Part shown: in pieces, positions 1-5,083 of the stretch
How positions within the stretch are numbered: the first letter of the stretch is position 1
How the letters are laid out: each line of letters begins with the position of its first letter
DNA from: Scatosoma sp045537295
Lineage (GTDB): Bacteria; Bacillota; Clostridia; Christensenellales; Borkfalkiaceae
Direction: 5' to 3'
NCBI GenBank assembly: GCA_045537295.1
Contig: JAZSPG010000052.1
Span: forward strand, 1 to 8,885
Length of the DNA stretch: 8,885 nt
The notes under the pieces: model-generated
Told to the model about the DNA's origin: nothing
Seen by the model: the letters and a program-made list of their open reading frames with translations, nothing else
Databases searched by the model: none
Position numbers and translations under genes: made by a program

Positions 1-236
1 GAGTAAAAACCGTGAGATTTTCTTATACAAAAAATCAAAAGGGAGGTGAGTCCAATGCAGTAAGAAACGGCTTGTCCATAGCCGAAAAAAATATGGACGA
101 GAGTAGGCAAAATGGATAGCAGGTTAAGAATTTGCAGTTTGACTGCAAATTGAGTGGGTAAAGCGGATACCGCCTTTACCAAAACGTCCACAAGGACAAA
201 ATCAAAAAATCAAAGAAAAAAGGAGAAAAAACAACT
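1..236 (+). promoter_or_regulatory. Hairpin-rich leader upstream of the mobilization genes; candidate oriT
   Basis: No gene is supported in these 236 bases, but the stretch is packed with inverted repeats. CGGCT (68-72) pairs with AGCCG (80-84). GTCCATA (74-80) pairs with TATGGAC (92-98) and would compete with the first stem. AATTTGCAGT (129-138) pairs perfectly with ACTGCAAATT (142-151) around a 3-base loop. GGTAAAGCGG (157-166) pairs with 170-180 with one bulged C at 173. GTCC (186-189) pairs with GGAC (194-197). Transfer origins commonly lie just upstream of relaxase genes and carry such repeats, so oriT is the leading guess. A structured 5' leader or small RNA fits as well. I do not recognise a nic consensus. 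A reading frame ending with TGA at 47-49 could be the tail of an upstream gene, but 15 codons are too few to judge. Confidence 0.45.
43..63 (+). other. Two-codon mini-ORF (Met-Gln-stop) with a strong ribosome binding site
   Basis: A near-ideal ribosome binding site (GGGAGGTGA from about 41) is followed at normal spacing by ATG CAG TAA at 55-63, directly before the first hairpin (68-84). A start-stop unit with good initiation signals just ahead of competing hairpins is what a translated leader would look like. It could equally be the remains of a broken gene. This is inference from layout only. Confidence 0.3.
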
Positions 237-608
237 ATGAAAAAATTAAACAACAACCAAAAACTACTTGATAAAATCAACGCACAATTCGCAGAAGAAC
301 TCGGTTTTGACGTAATGCTTCGAGATATGACGGACTATCTAATGGATAAAATCGGAATGACGGGGCAATGCGCTGTGGGAGAAGACGAACTGCCTGGTGT
401 TTACGAAATGATTGCAGACGATTTGGAAAATCTTGACGAAGAAGACGTGGAACTTGTGCTTGGATATTTTTCGGAAAACGATTGTATCCGTATTGAAGAA
501 ATAGGAAACACGTGGATTGTAACGTTGACAAAGAAATTACAAAAACTGCAAAAGCAATTACAGGCACAAGGAGGTGAGGAAGATAAGCAACTGTCCGGTG
601 ATATTTAA
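237..608 (+). CDS. Small acidic hypothetical protein of the mobilization module
   Basis: The gene encodes 123 residues. AAGGAG at about 219-224 precedes the ATG with a somewhat long spacer. I do not recognise a family. The protein has no signal peptide or membrane segment. A strongly acidic middle (residues about 55-75, rich in Asp and Glu) is followed by a probable beta hairpin (about 76-97) and a basic Lys/Gln/Leu-rich helix (about 98-112) that could form a short coiled coil. Its last 35 bases overlap the relaxase frame, so the two genes are probably translationally coupled. By position it may be a transfer accessory protein, but no motif supports a specific role. The intact length and good start signals make it very likely a real gene. 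Confidence 0.75.
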   Translation: MKKLNNNQKLLDKINAQFAEELGFDVMLRDMTDYLMDKIGMTGQCAVGEDELPGVYEMIADDLENLDEEDVELVLGYFSENDCIRIEEIGNTWIVTLTKKLQKLQKQLQAQGGEEDKQLSGDI

Positions 609-1923
609 TATCCATTACACGCCGTATAAACCGAAAAAGGGCTTGCCGAAATGGTCGGTGGTAAAGCACGCGAAAGAGCGCGCGTTCTACGATTTGACGG
701 GCGAATACAATATTTATAAGTATATGACGACGGAACACAAAATCACGGGCGACGGCTCGACGAGTTATACGATGCTCGAATATTTACAAAAGTGTACGGG
801 CGTGTTCAACAAAAACGGTATGATAAGTAAAGAAGAAATCAAAGCAATGAAAGAACGACTACGCCACAATAAGGGCAACATCTGGCACGGGTTTATTTCG
901 TTCGACGAAGAGAACTCTCATAAGATAGACCACCCCGATAAATGTATCGAACTAATTAAGCGAAACTTTAGTCAATTTTTTAAGGACGCGCAAATGGACG
1001 AAGAGAATATCGACTTAATGTGTTCGTTGCACTTGGATACCGAACATCATTTACATATCCATTTTTGTTTTTGGGAGAAAGAGCCAAAGATAAAAAACCA
1101 AAGGGCGGCAGGGTACAAGTACCGCGCGAAAGGAAAAATCCAAATGCCCGTGATAGAGAAAATGGTGGAACGGTTGACGTTCTTTACGATAACGGACGAG
1201 AAACTCCGTTTTGCAATGAACGAAACGATAAGCAAACTCAAAGACAGGGATACCTATCGCAAACTTCTATATGAAGATTTATTCAAACACGATATCTTAC
1301 GGCTTGCGAAAGAAATCCCCGAAAATAAATATTACGGTCATAAAGAAATGCAACCATATCGCGAACGGATAGATAAAATCGTAAGTAGGCTTATTTATAA
1401 AGACAAAGAAATGACTAAGCACGATGAAACGTTTAGGAAGATATTGTCAGAGAGTAAAACGGAAATGCAAAGGTATATGGGCGAGTATTATAAAACGCGA
1501 CTAAAAAAGGAGCAGTCAAAGGAATACGAGCTGAGTATCGAATTAAAAGAAATCCATTGCATAGAAACTCTGGAATACGATTATAAACGGCGACTTGGAA
1601 ATATCCTTATTCACAAATTACACGCGATAAAACAAGCTGATTTTAAGAGAGCTAAGAACAAGACGTACTTTCTCAACGACAAGCGATTAAAAGCGAAAAT
1701 GGACGCATCACGGCGCAAAATCAAGGGCTTGCTTGGAAACTTGTTATTAACGTTCGCAAGACTAATTGAACCTGAAATACCGCCACGGTATAACCGATTA
1801 AAAGAAATAGAGGAGGAAATGATAGAAGAAAAGGCAAGAGAAAACCGTGAAGCGTATTTCGAAGAAATCGCGAAAGCGGAACGACAAAAGTGCAATCGCT
1901 ACAACTACGGTAAGGGCGATTAA
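574..1923 (+). CDS. HUH-endonuclease relaxase, MOBL-like (plasmid/ICE mobilization)
   Basis: Relaxases nick the transfer origin and carry the strand into the recipient through a covalent tyrosine link. From the GTG at 574 the protein is 449 residues. The metal-binding HUH motif is clear: H153, then H159, H161 and H163 in the segment HHLHIHFCFWEKEP. A preceding block around W104-H105-G106 (WHGFISF) resembles the strand before the HUH motif in MobL-type relaxases. The likely catalytic tyrosine lies among several N-terminal ones and cannot be assigned by eye. The C-terminal half (about 240-449) is highly charged and helical. The start is uncertain. The excellent ribosome binding site AAGGAGGTG (568-576) overlaps the GTG at 574, so initiation there is doubtful; GTG 598 is too far away, while an ATA at 583 sits at good spacing. 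Relaxase function is confident, the MOBL assignment less so. Confidence 0.85.
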   Translation: MRKISNCPVIFNIHYTPYKPKKGLPKWSVVKHAKERAFYDLTGEYNIYKYMTTEHKITGDGSTSYTMLEYLQKCTGVFNKNGMISKEEIKAMKERLRHNKGNIWHGFISFDEENSHKIDHPDKCIELIKRNFSQFFKDAQMDEENIDLMCSLHLDTEHHLHIHFCFWEKEPKIKNQRAAGYKYRAKGKIQMPVIEKMVERLTFFTITDEKLRFAMNETISKLKDRDTYRKLLYEDLFKHDILRLAKEIPENKYYGHKEMQPYRERIDKIVSRLIYKDKEMTKHDETFRKILSESKTEMQRYMGEYYKTRLKKEQSKEYELSIELKEIHCIETLEYDYKRRLGNILIHKLHAIKQADFKRAKNKTYFLNDKRLKAKMDASRRKIKGLLGNLLLTFARLIEPEIPPRYNRLKEIEEEMIEEKARENREAYFEEIAKAERQKCNRYNYGKGD

Positions 1924-1952
1924 AAATTTAATAAAAAAGTTTCTCCAAAAGC

Positions 1953-1981
1953 TTGACAATACCGTGATAGCACGGTATAAT
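1953..1981 (+). promoter_or_regulatory. Perfect-consensus sigma-A promoter for the TnpV-like/RHH pair
   Basis: TTGACA (1953-1958) and TATAAT (1976-1981) both match the consensus exactly, with an optimal 17-base spacer. Transcription would start near 1988, leaving a short leader before the ribosome binding site at 1999-2005. Such a strong promoter normally needs repression, and a palindrome fills its spacer. Confidence 0.9.
1959..1978 (+). promoter_or_regulatory. Palindromic operator inside the promoter spacer
   Basis: ATACCGTG (1959-1966) and CACGGTAT (1971-1978) form a perfect 8-bp inverted repeat around ATAG. It fills the space between -35 and -10 and runs three bases into the -10 box. A bound protein would block RNA polymerase. 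The ribbon-helix-helix protein encoded at 2386-2604 is the obvious candidate repressor, which would make this an autoregulated unit. That link is inference. Confidence 0.7.
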
Positions 1982-2010
1982 AGACGTAAATAAAAATGAA
2001 GGAGGCTTAT

Positions 2011-2373
2011 ATGAACGTAGAAGAAATCATTAGAAAGGTGGACGCGAACGAAGGGTTAACTGTGGAAGAGATTAAAATCTATGAAAAAGCTGTTAAACCT
2101 AAAAAGCACGTTTACGGTAAATACGGAACACTTGCAAAAGAGTATATCGAAGAACATAACTTGGGTAAATTGTTAAGCTTGGCAGGGCAACTGCCTGAAT
2201 ATTTGCACGGTGTAGATAAAGCCGCCGAAGAACTTTATGACGTTATGTGGGATAAGCTTTCTAAAAGTGAAGAGTATCGTCATACGGGAAATTACTTGGA
2301 AGACGTAAAAAGAGTTAACGCAATGAAACAAGTGATTGAAGAAGAGATTTTAAGCGAGATAGTTTACGTATAA
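2011..2373 (+). CDS. tnpV: TnpV-like transposon-encoded protein
   Basis: The protein has 120 residues from the ATG at 2011. An upstream in-frame ATG at 1996 is unlikely because it overlaps the ribosome binding site AAGGAGG (1999-2005), which points at 2011 with a 5-base spacer. I recognise the TnpV pattern: a GKYG block (residues about 42-45), a YIEEH segment, a G-Q-L-P-E-Y-L stretch, a D-K-A-A-E-E-L helix and a C-terminal helix ending in IVYV. TnpV proteins are small, of unsettled biochemical role, and found on many Firmicutes transposons and integrative elements. The gene is the first of a two-gene unit under the consensus promoter and is followed after 12 bases by the ribbon-helix-helix gene. 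The family call rests on pattern memory, without an alignment. Confidence 0.7.
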   Translation: MNVEEIIRKVDANEGLTVEEIKIYEKAVKPKKHVYGKYGTLAKEYIEEHNLGKLLSLAGQLPEYLHGVDKAAEELYDVMWDKLSKSEEYRHTGNYLEDVKRVNAMKQVIEEEILSEIVYV

Positions 2374-2385
2374 GGAGAAAGTCAA

Positions 2386-2604
2386 ATGGAGAAACAATTA
2401 ACGCCGAAACAAAAGGCAAGACAAAAGTATGAACTTTTGCATAAGGAAGAGCGTGAAAAGGCAACCAAGCAATTCAATACGCGACTTCCCGTCAAAGAGT
2501 ATGACGAAATTACTTCGTTCTTAAAAGCGAAGAAAATCCCAAAAGTAGATTTAATTAGAATGGGATATCAAGCGTTATTACAAGAATTTAAGAAAGAAGA
2601 CTAA
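2386..2604 (+). CDS. Ribbon-helix-helix DNA-binding protein (likely repressor)
   Basis: The protein has 72 residues, with AAGGAG at 2372-2377 and an 8-base spacer to ATG. A basic N-terminal helix (about 7-28) leads into a typical ribbon-helix-helix fold: strand FNTRLP (30-35), helix A (36-48) and helix B (about 53-68). Such proteins dimerise, insert a two-stranded ribbon into the DNA major groove and usually repress their own operon or act as relaxosome or partition accessories. It is co-transcribed with the TnpV-like gene, whose promoter holds a perfect palindrome, so autorepression is the simplest role. A role at the transfer origin or as an excision factor for the integrase that follows is possible and cannot be excluded from sequence. 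Confidence 0.7.
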   Translation: MEKQLTPKQKARQKYELLHKEEREKATKQFNTRLPVKEYDEITSFLKAKKIPKVDLIRMGYQALLQEFKKED

Positions 2605-2677
2605 CAGCGGAACACAATATGTGCTTAACACACCCGTAATTTTCGGGAATAGACAAGGAGAAAAATTATAAAATAGG

Positions 2678-2714
2678 GCAACCGTGCTTATCTTTCCGTT
2701 AAAAGTACGGTTGC
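2678..2714 (+). promoter_or_regulatory. 12-bp hairpin in the leader of the integrase gene
   Basis: GCAACCGTGCTT (2678-2689) pairs with AAGTACGGTTGC (2703-2714) with one G-T pair and a 13-base loop. No U-tract follows, so it is not a standard terminator. It lies 30 bases before the integrase start and could control integrase translation, act as a processing site or bind a protein. Just upstream an AAGGAG (2655-2660) faces the triplets ATA AAA TAG (2668-2676), reminiscent of a mini-ORF whose ATG was lost. A weaker CCCG/CGGG hairpin lies at 2633-2647. Confidence 0.5.
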
Positions 2715-2744
2715 AATACCTATAAAATATTAAAATAAGGAGAT

Positions 2745-3989
2745 TTGACAAATAAGGAATTAGAAAAAGTTTTAGCAGGAATTAGACAAATTCCCAACGA
2801 AAACGAGCGCGATGAAATCACGCAAATTATTTTGAAAGCGGCAAACGATAGCATTACGCTCAAAAAATTAAAAAAGATGACCGCCACCGTGGGAAAGGGG
2901 GAGTCATCGGATTTAGAACAAATCGGGACACGCGGATTTATCAAATTCAGTAAAAAGGAGATAAATAAGATGCCCGAAAGATATCAAAAAATTTTTATAA
3001 TAGACGATAAAATGGTGAGCTTCCGTTTCCATAACGGTTCGTATCACGCGAGATATCGTCGAAAAGGTTACAACATAGAAGTTTGTGCGAAGAGTTTTGA
3101 ATTGATGAAAAACAAGTTCATTGATAGATTAAATAAAATCGAACGTGAACGCGCGCTCAATCAATTTCCGACGTTCGGCGAATTTCTAAGCGAGTGGTTA
3201 GCCACCAAAAAACGGACGGTTAAAGAAACGACCTACAAAAGCTACGTTGGACTTTGCGAATTCAATTTATTGCCCCGTTTCGGCGAGAAAACCTTGAACG
3301 AGATTACGAGAAAGGATGTGCAGGATTTCGTGTTCGAGTTGACCGACGCAGGAAAAAACCGAACGGCGCATAAAACGGTGCAACTGATGACGGCAATGTT
3401 CAACGTTGCGATGGAAGATTATCCAAATCTACGTTCGCCGATGACAAAAATCGTGCTCACTCATTACGAAGCGAAAAAGGGTAGCGCGCTGTCCAAGGCA
3501 GAAGAAAAGGAATTAATCGACTATTGCAAAGCAAATCCAAGCTATCAAGGCAATTCGGCAATACTTGTCTTGCTCTACACGGGAATGCGTGTGGGCGAGC
3601 TTGCGAGTATGCGAAAAGAAGGCGATTATATCTATTGCGAATCGGAAAAAATTCGTCTTGGTCGAAAGCAGGTTATCCGCAAGATACCTATTTCGCCGAT
3701 GTTAAAGCGCGTCTTGCCTATGATTGATTTCGACGTAGCGAAAACGACGAAAAAATCAACGGTGCGAGATGCGTTGAAGCGAGTGTTCCCCGAAAGACAC
3801 GTGCACGAGTTCCGCTATACGTTTATAACGCGCGCGAAAGAGTGCGGCGTAAACCCCGAAGTGGTAATGCTTTGGGCGGGGCACGAATCGGATAGCGACG
3901 TGAAAACGAGCAAGGTGGATAGGGGATATACGACCTATTCGGAAGAATACTTGCTCGGCGAAGTTCACAAAATTGAGTATAATTTGTGA
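2745..3989 (+). CDS. int: Tyrosine recombinase / integrase of the left element
   Basis: Site-specific recombinase for element integration and excision. From the TTG at 2745 it has 414 residues. An N-terminal basic region (about 80-125) resembles the small DNA-binding domain that contacts arm sites. A core-binding SAM-like domain (about 138-240) precedes the catalytic domain. Catalytic residues visible are R282 (GMRVGEL), H354 and R357 (HEFRYTF), H380 (WAGH), and a nucleophile among Y395, Y398 and Y402, with Y395 preferred. A Tyr sits at 358 where many relatives have His. The start is unclear. TTG 2745 lies only 2 bases after AAGGAG (2737-2742), whereas ATG 2970 has a good AAGGAG (2955-2960) and would give 340 residues. 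I keep the longer form because residues 1-75 look protein-like. The 3' end faces the tRNA fragment, as expected for an integrase next to its attachment site. Confidence 0.9.
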   Translation: MTNKELEKVLAGIRQIPNENERDEITQIILKAANDSITLKKLKKMTATVGKGESSDLEQIGTRGFIKFSKKEINKMPERYQKIFIIDDKMVSFRFHNGSYHARYRRKGYNIEVCAKSFELMKNKFIDRLNKIERERALNQFPTFGEFLSEWLATKKRTVKETTYKSYVGLCEFNLLPRFGEKTLNEITRKDVQDFVFELTDAGKNRTAHKTVQLMTAMFNVAMEDYPNLRSPMTKIVLTHYEAKKGSALSKAEEKELIDYCKANPSYQGNSAILVLLYTGMRVGELASMRKEGDYIYCESEKIRLGRKQVIRKIPISPMLKRVLPMIDFDVAKTTKKSTVRDALKRVFPERHVHEFRYTFITRAKECGVNPEVVMLWAGHESDSDVKTSKVDRGYTTYSEEYLLGEVHKIEYNL

Positions 3990-4045
3990 GAAATTAACAA
4001 AAATAAAGGCAAAAGCCCCGAAAACGACGAAAAAAGGGCAAAAAT

Positions 4046-4126
4046 AGGGGTAAAAAGCCCAAAATCTTTTCCCCAATTTTTCCCCAAAGGCAAGAAAATG
4101 GGGTAAAACTCGAAGATTTTACCCCA
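4046..4126. repeat. Cluster of TTTTnCCCCAA-like repeats, probable integrase arm sites
   Basis: Five related copies lie within 81 bases of the tRNA fragment. On the minus strand are AGGGGTAAAA (4046-4055) and TGGGGTAAAA (4099-4108). On the plus strand are TTTTCCCCAA (4067-4076), TTTTCCCCAA (4078-4087) and TTTTACCCCA (4117-4126). The two middle plus-strand copies are spaced by 11 bp, about one helical turn. Copies 4099-4108 and 4117-4126 form a perfect 10-bp inverted repeat. Position between an integrase and an att core fits arm-type binding sites for the integrase N-terminal domain. Confidence 0.6.
4099..4126. terminator. Perfect 10-bp inverted repeat, possible weak terminator
   Basis: TGGGGTAAAA and TTTTACCCCA pair perfectly around an 8-base loop, 110 bases after the integrase stop codon. 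No clear U-run follows on the plus strand (AAATTCTGG), so termination is doubtful. I regard an integrase-binding role as more likely, but it could act as both. Confidence 0.3.
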
Positions 4127-4131
4127 AATTC

Positions 4132-4190
4132 TGGTGCCGATGACCGGACTTGAACCGGTACGAACTCTCGTTCGAGGGATTTTAAGTTTT
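4132..4190 (-). tRNA. 3' fragment of tRNA-Leu(UAA), the integration (att) site
   Basis: Read on the minus strand, the fragment begins in the anticodon loop (CTTAAAA, anticodon TAA for Leu). It continues with the 3' half of the anticodon stem, a long class II variable arm (CGAAC-GAGA-GTTCG), a perfect T arm (ACCGG-TTCAAGT-CCGGT), the 3' acceptor strand CATCGGC, a discriminator A and an encoded CCA at 4132-4134. The 5' half is missing. The bases before the loop are AAAA and cannot pair with TCCCT, and no D arm or GCCGATG acceptor strand follows within the next few hundred bases. Loss exactly at the anticodon arm is the signature of a tyrosine-integrase attachment site. It cannot make a functional tRNA. 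Confidence 0.88.
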
Positions 4191-4200
4191 CGACCTTATT

Positions 4201-4230
4201 ATTACTTGAAAATACTTGAAATGATTTGAA
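4201..4230. repeat. Three tandem 10-bp repeats beside the tRNA fragment
   Basis: ATTACTTGAA, AATACTTGAA and ATGATTTGAA follow each other without gaps, starting 11 bases from the tRNA break. A related piece (ATTACTTCAAATGATTTT) recurs at 4283-4300. The one-turn period suggests protein binding on one DNA face, most likely recombinase or excision-factor arm sites. Confidence 0.55.
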
Positions 4231-4323
4231 CGGCAATCAACGGAATACAAAGGATTTCGACTGCATAATCCCTTGCGCTATTATTACTTCAAATGATTTT
4301 AGTTCGTAAGTTGTCGGACAAAA

Positions 4324-4343
4324 TGCAAGCAATTTGCAAGCAA
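4324..4343. repeat. Direct repeat TGCAAGCAA, two copies
   Basis: TGCAAGCAA occurs at 4324-4332 and again at 4335-4343, an 11-bp period. It resembles the nearby TGTGAGCA repeat. Probable arm-type recombinase sites of the right-hand element. Confidence 0.5.
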
Positions 4344-4380
4344 AAAAAACACGAACAAAATGCCAAAATTGCCACAAAAA

Positions 4381-4400
4381 AATGTGAGCAAATGTGAGCA
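4381..4400. repeat. Perfect tandem 10-bp repeat AATGTGAGCA, two copies
   Basis: AATGTGAGCA is repeated exactly twice in tandem. The TGnnAGCA core is shared with the TGCAAGCAA pair about 50 bases upstream, so both sets may be bound by the same protein. Confidence 0.55.
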
Positions 4401-4566
4401 AGCCGAAAATAACTTGTTGGATTTTTGGAAAAGATATACAACGCCGAGAAGTTTTCTCACAAAAAAATATATAGTTAAAAATTCAATCAGTATAAAGAAT
4501 AAAAGATATTCAAAAGAAAATTTTAATAAAAAAATTATAAATTTGAATTTTAGTTCTTATAAATGG

Positions 4567-4595
4567 TTGCCAAAATAAGGGATTTATGGTATAAT
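4567..4595 (+). promoter_or_regulatory. Promoter of the XRE/ASCH-PIN-GNAT operon
   Basis: TTGCCA (4567-4572, five of six consensus bases) and TATAAT (4590-4595, perfect) are separated by 17 bases. Start of transcription would be near 4602, about 34 bases before the XRE start codon. This is the strongest promoter in the AT-rich half and probably drives the operon. Confidence 0.8.
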
Positions 4596-4614
4596 TGTTC
4601 TATGTTATGGAACA
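4596..4614 (+). promoter_or_regulatory. Palindrome at the transcription start, candidate XRE operator
   Basis: TGTTC (4596-4600) and GAACA (4610-4614) form an inverted repeat around nine bases, and AT/AT pairs within the centre extend the symmetry. It begins directly after the -10 box and covers the expected start site, an ideal place for repression. The XRE protein encoded just downstream is the likely ligand. Confidence 0.5.
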
Positions 4615-4635
4615 TATAATAAAAAGGAGGTGCAT

Positions 4636-5052
4636 ATGGCTAAGAAAAACTTTGACAAACAAATCAAAGAAAAAATTTCTTTAGGCGAATTAATATCAAA
4701 ATTACGCCAAGAAAAAAAGGTTTCCTTGCGAAGATTTGCTGAAACTATAGGATTGCCTCCTTCAAATTTATCATATATAGAAAAGGGAATAAATGTTCCT
4801 TCGGCTGAAATATATCAAAGAATTGTAGACAAGCTAGAACCTTCGGAACAAGAGCATAAAAAATTGGATGAATTATATATTATCATTCGTAATGTTCCAC
4901 CTCCTGATGTATGTGGTGTACTGGTACAAAACATTGAATTAGGGGAAAAGATAAAGCTACTATCAAATATTCAGTTAACCTCAACACAATTAGAGAGCAT
5001 AGAAAAATTGTTTTTAAAATTCAATAATTATGACAATAATTGTCAAGTTTAA
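4636..5052 (+). CDS. XRE-family helix-turn-helix regulator
   Basis: The protein has 138 residues from the ATG at 4636. The in-frame GTG at 4630 is rejected because it overlaps the ribosome binding site AAGGAGG (4624-4630), which fits 4636 with a 5-base spacer. An XRE helix-turn-helix spans about residues 15-70: LGELISKLRQEKKVSLRRFA, then a turn and the recognition segment LPPSNLSYIEKG, with the usual S/N-L-S-x-I-E-x-G signature. The rest (about 70-138) is a less familiar helical tail, perhaps for dimerisation or for contact with a partner. XRE proteins commonly repress toxin-antitoxin or defence operons. Here it is the first gene, with a palindrome over its start site, and precedes the multidomain protein by 31 bases. 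Autoregulation is inferred. Confidence 0.85.
   Translation: MAKKNFDKQIKEKISLGELISKLRQEKKVSLRRFAETIGLPPSNLSYIEKGINVPSAEIYQRIVDKLEPSEQEHKKLDELYIIIRNVPPPDVCGVLVQNIELGEKIKLLSNIQLTSTQLESIEKLFLKFNNYDNNCQV
5031..5045. promoter_or_regulatory. Perfect 15-bp palindrome at the end of the XRE gene
   Basis: TGACAAT (5031-5037) and ATTGTCA (5039-5045) are perfect mirror arms around one base. The site overlaps a -35-like TTGTCA (5040-5045) and is followed by a second inverted repeat, TTTAATA (5048-5054) with TATTAAA (5063-5069), that encloses TATACT (5058-5063). The -35 and -10 elements are not optimally spaced, so an internal promoter is uncertain. The palindromes suggest a second control point for the large downstream gene. 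Confidence 0.45.
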
Positions 5053-5083
5053 TATGTTATACTATTAAAGGAAGGAGATGGCT

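Larger units (their letters stand above)
3990..4635. other. Gene-free attachment-site region between the two modules
   Basis: These 646 bases contain no gene I can support. In order they hold the C/G-run repeats (4046-4126), the tRNA-Leu fragment (4132-4190), three sets of short direct repeats (4201-4230, 4324-4343, 4381-4400), an AT-rich stretch with nothing recognisable (about 4405-4566), and the promoter and operator of the XRE gene (4567-4614). Base composition shifts visibly here, from moderate GC on the integrase side to AT-rich on the cargo side. Confidence 0.7.

Noticed and set aside
3..116. Open frame of 37 codons at the left edge
   Set aside because: It has no visible start in the window, runs through the hairpins and the strong ribosome binding site, and gives no recognisable sequence.
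1020..1274. Alternative plus-strand frame inside the relaxase gene
   Set aside because: It lies wholly within a gene with clear HUH motifs, and its basic, low-information translation matches no recognisable protein.
3756..4236. Minus-strand open frames across the integrase end and att region
   Set aside because: They are shadows of the integrase gene and of the C-run repeats, with Phe/Pro-rich translations and no start signals; one also runs through the tRNA fragment.
4132..4300. Intact tRNA-Leu or tRNA split by a group I intron
   Set aside because: tRNA-Leu(UAA) is a known intron host at the anticodon loop, but no 5' acceptor strand (GCCGATG complement), D arm or 5' anticodon stem was found to the right, and the cargo region has no group I intron core that I can see.
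4201..4400. Short repeats as a CRISPR array or plasmid iterons
   Set aside because: The units are only 10-11 bp, differ between sets and lack unique spacers, and no Cas or replication initiator gene is present.
4360..4578. 72-codon open frame after the tRNA fragment
   Set aside because: It has no ribosome binding site, a low-complexity Lys/Asn/Ser-rich translation, overlaps the tandem AATGTGAGCA repeats, and ends within the promoter of the XRE gene. It is probably chance in AT-rich DNA.
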